64,000 nucleotides of DNA, from positions 119,911,050 to 119,975,049 of the forward strand of contig OX421961.1 in NCBI GenBank assembly GCA_949128115.1. Direction: 5' to 3'. Each line of letters opens with the position of its first letter. Within the stretch, counting starts at the first letter, position 1. Of this stretch, positions 32,630 to 42,145 are shown one piece after another. The notes beneath the pieces are model-generated. The model was not told the DNA's origin. It saw only the letters and a program-made list of their open reading frames with translations, and searched no databases. The translations under genes and the position numbers were made by a program. This DNA is from Anaspis maculata. Its lineage: Eukaryota; Arthropoda; Insecta; Coleoptera; Scraptiidae.

Positions 32630-33500
32630 AAATTCAATATGGCGCGGCGGATGGAAATGGCGGCAGAATGTGATAATTTCATATGGCCTATCACGACAAA
32701 AGGCAGCAAAGCCTTCCCAGTAGCGTTTTTTTTAAACGCTGAAAATTGATAATGTCAACTTGCCTAACGCTGCCCCACGTTACAGTATCAACTAGTGCCT
32801 CTTTCTCCCTTACCTACCTACCTACCTACTTCGCTTTCAATATGGCGGATCAATATGGTGGCCTACCGTAAAATTCACTTTGGAAGTTAAATTTAGGTAT
32901 GAGAGCTACACGTAGTCAAATTTCATCAGATTCGGATAACTTTCAAAGATGATCAAGATGGTGGACCAAAATGGCGGCGAGATGTAAAATGGCGCAATAT
33001 ACCTACGACACTTGCCGTATCCATGTCAGCAGATACGGATAACCAAAAAAACTAGATCAGTACAGCCGAGGATGAAGTCTTTCGCCGAATAGTAGTTCCA
33101 CTTGAGAAGAAATTCAATATGGCGGACCAATATAGCGGCATATCGACGAACCGACCCTGAGATTAATAATCGGTATGAGAACTTCATACTTTATTTAATA
33201 AACGCCAAGTTTCATCAAAAGCTGATCGTATTAAAAAAACTTCAAAATAGCGTATACAAGTGGCGAAAAAATGTGGAAATGTCATAATGGTGTATCACGG
33301 CAGAAGGCAGCAAAGCATTCATAATAGCGAATTTAATTCTAACTTTAAAACATTTCCAATATGGACAAAATAAGATGGCGACGGAGCATCAATCGCCAAA
33401 AAATGGATGTATCTTGATGTGGTTCACATTTTCTGCAAATTTGATCCAAATCGGAGAAAGTTCTAGAGAAAATTCAAAATGGCGGATCAAAGATGGCGGC
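32630..33500. repeat. Degenerate repeat region with ATGGCGG modules
   Basis: Paired motifs of the form 'ATATGGCGGATCAA.ATGGCGGC' occur near 32630, 32840, 32960, 33115, 33360 and 33475. A longer block containing AAGGCAGCAAAGC recurs at about 32699 and 33305, about 605 bp apart. This suggests an ancient tandem duplication of a unit with sub-repeats. A CTAC run lies at about 32812-32832. No gene seen. Confidence 0.65.
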
Positions 33501-33910
33501 AAAGTAACAAAAAACCAAAGTCAACTTGACATCCTGGACATTATGTACTATTGATCAGCGTTCACATCATATCGACATCTCCTTTTCCAAAATAGTTATC
33601 TCGGGTATGGACTGACGAATGACGGACAAATTGAAGCTGAACGCGCCATTCTCCCATTTTTTGGGTAACTGCGCTGAGAATTGAGCAAAATTCTCAAGTG
33701 AAGCGAGATTTCCACCCCGATTTCACTCACTATTATTTCCCAAAATTCAATTCCTTCCACGGTTGTGTTATCAGAACTTCAACAGCTGATGTGCTGACTT
33801 CCGTGTTGGGACGCTTTGAGCTTTCCATGACCAATACTGGAAGCGAAGACTGAAGGCTTACTCCGGCATCTTATCTTGTCTTAAGTACCTCTTACTCAGG
33901 AAGACAGGGC

Positions 33911-33929
33911 GGGGGGGGGGGGGGGGGGG
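33911..33929. repeat. G homopolymer of 19
   Basis: A run of 19 G. It could be a genuine poly-G tract or an assembly or sequencing error site. Confidence 0.9.
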
Positions 33930-34085
33930 AAGAGACTCGCAAAATGAGCAAAACAGAATGCTGAGCAAAACACAGATAGGAATCTGAGCTCGTGTCTGAA
34001 TTTTGGAGCCTTGAACTTTAGGTGCTGGGGATCCTCGTGGGAATCGCATACGACACACCACGATACATATATCCCATACACCTTC

Positions 34086-34264
34086 TATTTTCAGTAGAAT
34101 GACTTTTTGGAGCAGAAATAAAGTGACAAGCTGGGGCGCTGGGAGAATACGGCCGATGGCCGCTGATAGTTTCGCTCCAAAACTTTGCAGGTGCCATCAG
34201 CCGTAGCTGTAGCCCCCAGCTTGTCACTTTATTTTTGCTCCAAAAGGTCATTCTACTGAAAATA
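34086..34264. repeat. 180-bp near-perfect hairpin
   Basis: Arms of about 78 bp (34086-34163 and 34188-34264) are reverse complements with few mismatches, sharing GACAAGCTGGGG and its complement. The loop is about 24 bp. Transcripts from either strand would fold into one long stem. It could be a tiny foldback MITE or a small-RNA precursor; no target duplication was recognised. Confidence 0.85.
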
Positions 34265-34371
34265 AGAAGATATACACACAGCCTGCTCGAATTATTGGGG
34301 GCGAGGTGAGGCTCGGGCTTATTAGTTTCCTTCCTAGCAAACAACGACGCATGCGTGATACGACATTCATT

Positions 34372-34618
34372 GTACAAGCATTGCACACATTGCACACCCA
34401 TTGCACAAACATTGCACACCCATTGCACAAACATTGCACACCCATTGCACAAACATTGCACACATTGCACAGGCATTGCACACGCATTGCACACATTGCA
34501 CAAACATTGCAAAAGCATTGCACACCATTGCACAAGCATTGCACAAGCATTGCACAAGCATTGCACAAGCATTGCACACACGCTTGTCCCACATATTGCA
34601 CAAGTGATTGCCCCCTCG
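34372..34618. mobile_element. Minisatellite-bearing hAT-like MITE, copy 2 (left end missing)
   Basis: About 19 ATTGCAC words in 9-11-bp units, ending AGTGATTGCCCCCTCG, the exact inverted complement of the left end of copy 1. The following GACAAATG (34619-34626) equals the base string preceding copy 1, an 8-bp target duplication typical of hAT elements. The left end is lost near 34372. Confidence 0.8.
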
Positions 34619-34780
34619 GACAAATGAATAACAAAAACTCACTGAGAAATTCCGGCATTCAGTGTAAGTGAAATTAGTAAAACAAAATCGCATAATAAAT
34701 CAACAAATCAACAATGCAGATGAAATCACACACAAAATCAAAGAAATTGCCATAACAATATTGACATGAGAATCAGTAAG
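34619..34780. repeat. Dispersed repeat R, copy 2 (right part)
   Basis: Matches the right half of the uninterrupted copy at 52677-52790 (shared AAACTCACTGA, ATTAGTAAAACAAAATCGCA). It lies immediately after the minisatellite MITE. Confidence 0.75.
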
Positions 34781-37700
34781 TTTACAAAATTCGTGAGACA
34801 ACAAAAATGACATCAAAAATCAGAACGTAAATTCAATGATGAAATTTAAATGAATACGTACTAGATTTACGGTGCTGCCGATATAAAGTTGGTGAAAATA
34901 GAGAATAAATCCAAGCCATCGGGCTTGCAACAAAAAAACATTCCCTTGCCCGCGATATTATTTTACGGTGCCTCTCGGTTATTTCTTCGCGCTCGAGCTC
35001 CGATTTGCGTTCCTTCATCCGTGTGACATCATCCAGAGGTGATAACGCGTACGTACCTAGTACCTAACCCACGTCAAGCGTCAACAGGGCCATTGGGCAT
35101 CCCAGAAAATTAGTGAAAAACAATCATGAGACGCGTAGGGTGCTTTCATCCTAGCTTCAAACGAGGCTGTAAAAACCGCGAAAACCCCTTTTCGGTCCTC
35201 TTCTTTGTTCTAAGTCCCGGAACAAATGAAAATTGACGCCCACAACAGAGAGATGCGATTCCAAATTTATAATTCGGCCCTACATGCGTATTGAAAGTTG
35301 AAAATGATGCGGACAAACCAAAAGGGATGTGGATTAAAACTTGAACAAATAAGTCAAAAATCACCCACCTGTAATAAGAAAGAATCTTTCAGGACGTCGC
35401 GGGACACATCAAGTTTCAACAAAGCACGGCACAAGAATAGGTTTATTCTGTTTATTCCGCTCTTGGATCGAGCCTCGAATCGCTCTATAGTTTTATCGCC
35501 TTGTCTAGCTCGTAAGAGTTTATTTTTCAATCTTATGTCGGATTTTCGCGTAAATAAGTGTATTTTCATGGCCTGTATAACTCATGCTTTGTCTTAATTA
35601 TAATCTAATCGGAACTAGCTTTGTGATTTGTTCTCGTTTCTAACAAAACTAAACAAATTTTTTTTTATCATTATCGTCATTGAGCATGAAGTTATGAAAG
35701 TCAATTGCGTCAATTTACTGCAATGTTTCTTCTCATCCACCGTCGATTATAGCTAGCAAGTCGATTGCTACCGTCAAATCAAAAGATAACGTATTTGGAA
35801 TATTTCTTTTTCTAGTTAGTTTAAACCAAGAATTTTCAAATTCCCTGTAATTATAGCTTTTAATTTGGTGAAATTAATGATTAATCATCTGTTAGTTCGC
35901 AATTTAGGTGACACCAAAATTTCAATAATTATATCGTATATGGAGCGGCCGTACTGGGAAACACAAGCTGGATCAGAAAAAACAATCGACACAATCGGAT
36001 TGCACATAATCCACGGCAAATGGGAAACGCAGCAAGGTAGAGCAGAAGCCCCTGTATGTTGAGGTTATGTACATTTCAACAAGCTAAAGTGACAGACATG
36101 ACAGTATAACTCTTTTCAGTGATTCTGTACGACACACAGTGGAACAGAAATAATATTCAACGGCTAACTGTATAGCCCGGTCTGCAGAGTTGTCCAGCCG
36201 CAGCAGAAGAAAATTATAAAATTTTATTGGTGAATTGGGGTTGTTCTCAAGGGATGAAACTCTAAATAATCAACAAAAATTTTGCAGCTCTGAATTTACA
36301 GGAATCTAAATAACCAACAAGAATTCTGAAATTTCAGATGCCTACAGAATTTGACCTCATAATTAAAAAAAATGATGGGAAAATCATATAACTGATGGAA
36401 GGAAAAAGACTTCTGACTTCTTCTGAAAGGCCACAAGGGCAACTCCAGCGGTCTGTTCACTCAGATATGCTTCTGGTTCAACAGTTCCGACGAAAAAAGA
36501 GACTGGAGCGTCGCTGCCCAAGTTTTTGGGCTTTCACTTTTTTCGGGAAGGAAAAACACATAAAAAACCGGAATCGTAGCTCCTTTTCATGTGGTAACGC
36601 GAAACACAAAATTCGGATAGCGGATAGCGCATTTGCAAGGCGATTCTAGTGGCGTAGTCATGGGTTCGGCAAATTTCGAAAGTATGCCAGATTTGTTCTG
36701 CCGTCAGGCTCCAGAATGCAACCGGAACGAGGTCGTTTCTCTCGTTTTTTCAAAGTTTTTTCCACTTTCTTACGAAAATAACAGTAAAATACTTTATGCG
36801 AACTGCGCACGCGCAGATCGTTGGAAGCATTATTATTGTGTAGATTCATTGCAGTTTTATGGAAACATTTTAAGGATTTTGGAGGTTTCCATTAGTCTGA
36901 ACGCTTTTTGTCCCTCCCTTCAGGCTGTGGTCTCCAGATTTGAATGCTGATGACTGAATTCCAAAAATCTGAAGAGAAAAATTATATTTGAAGCATTGCA
37001 CGAGACGAAAGACTAGCTAAAAATTAGGCTAATATTGTTGCAACAAGTTGATGATGAAAAACCATTGTGTACATTAAACAATAATGCACCCATTTTTTCG
37101 ATATGATAGATCGAAGGTGGGCAATAAATCCGACAACATTATCGAATTATTCGTCAGAGTGTGGCTTTACAAAAATATGACAAGGACTTTTTAGCCGGGC
37201 GCGACTTTATCGAATCACGCCGCGTTCAATTTTCAATGCCCATTCGTATAACTCGATTTGGAGCTGAAATCTCGATGAGGGCACTAGATTCCACGATATG
37301 CTAGGACGCGGACTATTTTTTTGCATCCCCTCGTGTGCCTGCCACCTCCAACAAATGGATTATTCAGGGTCGACCTGGGAATTGTCAACAATGCAATAAT
37401 ATTTGAACCCTCGCGCTAATCGAGGACAGTTATCTATGATCCTGTATCTACCTACCTATGCTTATCGAGTCCTTGGTGCCTGGGTCTGGGGAGGGATGAA
37501 TGTCCACCGGCTGATTAATGCCGAACAGAAACCCGCATTATTATAATGGAGCGATTTCTTCTTTGTTGACAATAATATCAATATTGTTGATTCAGTGACT
37601 CTCTAGTTTTAATCATTGGCGACCAAAATAGCACGACTATTATTGTAGTTAATTCATGAGATATGTATATGTAAAGTGCCACCTAACGCGTCAAGTACCC

Positions 37701-38797
37701 AATATTCGAGCGTAAATTTGCACAAGCTGAATGGTAGTTTTCAGCAATCAACTGAGTTTTGCAGGCATATAGGCAACCAATCATACACCACAAACTCAAG
37801 ATTTGAAACTGCTGGAAGACAGCGTGGAACAGATTGTCAGCACTCAGCAGATACACCCAGCTTGCATTCAACTCGCAGAGGCAAAACTCCAAAACCGATT
37901 TGTTCTGGTAAACCGCTAGCGGTGACGTTTTATGGTAGAATATGACACTGATTGTCATTTGCGAGAGGAAAAGCCGATAGGCTATCGGTGCGTAGCTTCC
38001 ACAATCGAGAGACCTATAATTTGCACCAACACATAGAATCGTTTGCTGCATATCGACTTATTCGTTATCTCATACAGTAGATGCACGACAAACTTGACCT
38101 GACTGTAGACTGGAATTGTAGATGACGTTTCCGGAAGTACACCAACTCACCGTAGAAACCAAAATAAATTTCCAAGCCAGAGCGCGCGGTGATATGCAAA
38201 GTATGTGGTATCCTCTCCTTTAAAAGCTTGCGGTTAACTCCGACCGTGCCACTCTCTGATGTCGGGGCCATAAGATGAGAGATGAAGAAAGGACCTCTCG
38301 GCGAGGAATTTCATATTGACATGCCGTAATTTTCGCTGTACCTGCTATTCACGAACAAAAGCAAACTAATATCACCCACCCACCGCCCCCACCCGCGTCT
38401 CTCTGAGGTATTCGGCTGTTATAATCCCCAACAACAATTAATTAAAGGATTAGGCCACTGTGGTGTTGTACTCTGCTCTGCCGAGCGCCGAATTGCATAT
38501 TATCCTCTCCGAAACGGTTGAACCCGTTTCGATGTCTCGATCCCTCCGAATTTCCTTTTCTTGTCAAATAATTAATGATCCTTTGTACCGAGCGAGCGGC
38601 GTCTACCGGAAATGTTCTCCTTGATGTTCGATTATTGTACGGTACGTCTTTGCGCGCGGGAGCAAAACCATAGAGCCAGTCAATAACACACACATACAAC
38701 AAATCCGCAGGATCCAATATATATTTTAATAAATTGAACATTGCTATTGCCACAAAGCGCACCGAAGCAATATATTACAAGATGTATTTTGTTCCAG
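34781..38797 (+). other. Intron sequence upstream of the first visible sidestep exon
   Basis: I see no coding exon. A GGGTGCTTTCATCCTAG word at 35138 resembles the ends of the small inverted repeat at 45469-45653. The intron ends in TTTTGTTCCAG at 38797. Confidence 0.5.
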
Positions 38798-38910
38798 GAC
38801 GTCCGGACCAAGTGCACAATTGTACGATATCGAACATCTCCATGACATCATTTTCCATTAGATGTTCCGAAGGCTTTAACGGCGGCTTACCGCAGTCTTT
38901 TCTATTAGAG
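38798..38910 (+). CDS. Sidestep-family receptor exon: first half of fibronectin type III domain
   Basis: The exon is bounded by acceptor TTTTGTTCCAG and donor GAG/GTAAGT. It enters in phase 1 and leaves in phase 0. It reads RPDQVHNCTISNISMTSFSI, then RCSEGFNGGLPQSFLLE. The NCT, SF.I.C.EGF.GGLPQ.F.LEV pattern is characteristic of insect Sidestep proteins, cell-surface receptors for Beaten path proteins in motor-axon guidance. The domain sits between the immunoglobulin domains and the membrane. The exact paralogue cannot be named from this part; Sidestep-family assignment is confident. Confidence 0.9.
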
Positions 38911-40490
38911 GTAAGTAGAACTTACTCGTAGATGGCGCAGTGCACATCTGTGCGCTAACCCCCATCCCCAGATTATCTTCGAAATAGTATTAGGTACATA
39001 AGACAATCTCTTGTACTGGCAGAGAGAGGAGCAAAGAATAACAGCTTTAATTAAGCAAAACGGCGACGGATATAAAATCGGATAATCTCTTCATTAGATA
39101 AGGCTAAATGAGATTTTATTGGGGCCGTAAAAACAATGCCAAATGATAAAAAATATAATTAAAACCATAAAGCTGCACAGACTTTCCAATTACGTTGGAA
39201 ATTGGCAACAACCGACCAGAAATATTTGACGTCCAATTACCAACTTCAGCTCAGCCTATACAGCAATTTTTTCTCTTTTTACCAACAGCGCTGAGCTAAC
39301 GACAATGGCAGTGGCAAAATCCTCCCTCTGTTATTGTCTTTCAGGAAACGTTAATGATTATCTTGAAAATTCGCTTGGGTATATGCGCTACTGCTGAGCT
39401 GCTGTATACTGTGTCCGAGAGGGAGTTTTATGATGGCGGTTTTTAAAGTTTCGCGCAAATTGGAGTTTCGTACTGAACAAACAAAACCGTAATTATGAGC
39501 AAATGCCGTGAGGCACACGATTTTTTTGCCTATCATCTGAAAAAGTTTATGTGTGGAAAAGCGCCTTCGCCGGGCTTCGAAATGCTCTGGGAAATTGAAA
39601 ATGTGTTTTTGAATTTTTTCGAACGGTAAATTTAATAATCCGCTTATAAACTGCATAACTTCCATTATTCAAATTTATAACTAGCGGAGCCCTGGAATCC
39701 TTTCGTAAACTGCGGAGCTGATGAATTATTGTCGGTGCATACTTGAATTTATACTCTGGCACTGCAGGGTTTCACTTGCTTATTCTGGAGTAAGTGCTCG
39801 GCTTTCGGCTTTGGAGACTTCTTTCGGTTCATAAAAACAGAAAAACAAACGAAGTCTTATAGCCCGGACTAATTTCGCTGGAACACCGGAAATCTGGAGG
39901 GAAAACTCGGCGGAAGGAACCGTGTCTGTTCCTGTGTATAGCCTAATTGCGTTCACACACGCACAGTGCAAATAATGCTATCGCCAGAGCGAACCAAAGG
40001 TGTCTTTTGCTACAGGTGCACAAATTTTAGACACACAGAATTATACTCAAGATTGTTCCGTTTTATTTCGGGTGACCAAGGTGGTTTTCAAGGGCGAACT
40101 GAACTAAATAGACATCTGCATCCCCGAAAGTAGTCCTACTGCTTTTGACACGTGGAAAAAGTTCGGCAAACAAAACGCTAATTACTTATGAATTAAATTC
40201 AATGACTAACGAAAAAACTTTGGCAACACATAGAATACCTACTGAGTTTTAATGGGAACAGCAGGAGCCCGAGGTAGAAATAAAGCTTGATTTCGGCCCC
40301 GACTTGATTAATTACGACAGCTGCAGTCGATGACAAATCAGTAGTAAAACAAGGGAGTACTTATCGAAGAGCCGGCTGCGATGCTGGTGGTCCGCTTCGC
40401 TTCGCTTGCACCTCCCAGAAAGCCTTGACCAGTCGAAATCCGACCATTATGAAAGTTTTCTGGCTAGCTTTAGTTGGTTCGGGTGCTAGG
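38911..40490 (+). other. Intron, 5' part
   Basis: Starts with a good donor (GTAAGTAGAA). No gene or obvious repeat until the element at 40.5 kb. Confidence 0.5.
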
Positions 40491-40609
40491 ACAATGCGTC
40501 TCAGGGTAATTGGTCTTTGGGCAATTTATCCCTGGACCATTTTTCTCCGGACAGTTCGTCCCTTCACTGGATAAGTTTGATAATTTACCCCATTTTTTGT
40601 GTGTTGTTA

Positions 40610-41350
40610 TAGGAGCCCAAGTGGCCTCTCTCGTGTTTTCCGAGGTGTCTTTTACAAGTCGTTTGACGCCCCACCAAGATCCCTTTCTTCACGTGTGGCT
40701 TTCTAAAATCTATTAATAGGCCCCTTATCTTTTTTGTATGGTCCGAAGTAAGAACCAAAGTGCCCCCCTTGTGTCTTTATGCGTTCTTCGGAGTCCCTTG
40801 TCTTGTGCCTTTCCAGAATCTATTGCGCCTCTTATGCCTTCTTGTATTGTTCGAGTCCCCAGTGAGGCCTATCGTGCTATCATGTTTCCTTGGGGGAACG
40901 TGGTGTGTTTGGGAAATGTAATGAGCACCTCCGTCTTCTTATATTATTCGAAGTCCAAATATGAATCCTCGTGTCTTTTTGTATTGCTTGGAGCCCTACT
41001 GCGCCGCTTTGTCTTTTTTGTATCTTTCAGAAATCCATAATGAGCCACTCATGGTTAAACTTTTATTGTATTTTTCAGAGTCAAAGTATGCCCCTTCGTA
41101 TCTTCACCCGTAATTTAGAGCCCTAGTAAGTCCCCTGTACTTTTCCTGTGCCTTTCGGAGATCTAGTGAGCATCCCCTGTCTTGTATTATCCAAAGCACA
41201 AGTGAATTTCTTCGTGTCTTTAAGGTGTGTCCTTTGAAGACCTACTGATCTCCTAGAATTTCTTGACTTTTTGATCCAATCGTTGAGCATTCATGTGTGT
41301 CTTAGAGCCTTACTAAGCCTGGCTGTCTTCTTTTATGTTTTTCAAAAGTT
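40610..41350 (+). repeat. Degenerate tandem repeat, unit about 45-60 bp
   Basis: Variants of 'CGTGTCTTTTTGTATT' followed by 'TTCGGAGCCCTAGTGAG' recur more than ten times in a row. Divergence is high. It fills the left half of the element bounded at 40497 and 42145. Confidence 0.6.
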
Positions 41351-41356
41351 TAATAA

Positions 41357-41430
41357 CCCGGTCGGTAGCACGGTTAGCTCGGTCCTGCTTTCAAAGGAGG
41401 AGGTCCCGGATTCAAATCCGCACCGGGCCA
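41357..41430 (+). repeat. tRNA-derived SINE head
   Basis: A cloverleaf-like stretch has acceptor halves CCCGGT (41357-41362) and ACCGGG (41422-41427), a B box GGATTCAAATCC (41408-41419) and a trailing CCA in the DNA. The D-arm region is GGTTAGCTCGG. Followed by SINE-like body sequence to about 41620. Encoded CCA and the flanking body argue for a SINE head and against an active tRNA gene. Confidence 0.65.
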
Positions 41431-41621
41431 GATGGACCTTTTCACGAGTCCCTTAGTACTGGGGCATCTACTACTGTGCGGTGATACTTCAGGAAGAGGG
41501 ATGAAACGAGAAAGCCATCGAAAAAACCCACACTGAAAATCCCCCACTGTTTGTTCCAAACATAGAATCATCGCTGTTGTAGTTACAGAAAAACTCATAT
41601 AGAAAATATCCTGCTAATAAC

Positions 41622-41945
41622 CACAGTAGTTGATGCACAGGGATCATAAATGATACCACATGTCGAGGCCGTGGAGAGGAGAATGAGACAGCTGAGTATG
41701 TGCTCTGCCACTGCCCAGATCTTTCATCACTGAGAGGATCCATACTAGGGGACCTCTGGCCTAGTATGGCCAGCCTTGGCACCCTACCTGGCCGTGTCTT
41801 AGAGTTTGTCGAACGGCTCGGCTGGCTCGACGACTGACCGAGAGAGGGGGCCAACATTGTGGAGACGGTACAATGGGCCCAGAAGTGAGACCTGCGTGCC
41901 GGATGGAACTATGTTCCACCACTCCCCCCACTTAATCCAGAATCC
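41622..41945 (+). mobile_element. 3' end of a non-LTR retrotransposon
   Basis: A plus-strand open segment reads NDTTCRGRGEENETAEYVLC, then HCPDLSSLRGSILGDLWPSM and ends FVERLGWLDD before a stop at about 41837. The C..C.E...T..H/Y.L..CP pattern followed by a short hydrophobic tail is the usual carboxy end of insect LINE ORF2 proteins. The 5' side is truncated; it follows a tRNA-like SINE body directly. Confidence 0.72.
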
Positions 41946-42145
41946 AGAGGCCCTGAAAATCTTCGATACCTTGTTGTAGTTGTGAGCGAGAAGCTCAAAT
42001 TGTGGAGGCTAACTGTCGGGGGCGAATTGTCCGGGAGCGAATGGTCCAGAGGGCGAAATGTTTGGTAGCGAAATATCTAGGAGTGAATTTTCTGAGGACA
42101 AACTGTCCATCATGTTTGATAAGGTAACGAATTGTCCGGACAAGT

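Larger units (their letters stand above)
40497..42145. mobile_element. Non-autonomous element with GAATTGTCC-type ends and internal tandem repeats
   Basis: The left end (40497-40592) has 'GACCATTTTTCTCCGGACAG'-like blocks whose reverse complement matches the right end (42017-42090, GGCGAATTGTCCGGGAGCGA, then ATGGTCCAGAGGGCGAAATG). Each end holds several degenerate copies of a GGGCGAATTGTCC-like unit of about 17 bp. From memory, such ends accompany some Mutator-like elements in invertebrates; that placement is tentative. Between them are degenerate satellite units, a SINE and a LINE 3' fragment. Confidence 0.55.

Noticed and set aside
35298..37945. Short open frames in the intron before the first exon as immunoglobulin exons of Sidestep
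   Set aside because: None shows the Cys...Trp...Tyr-x-Cys pattern or splice sites in matching phase.
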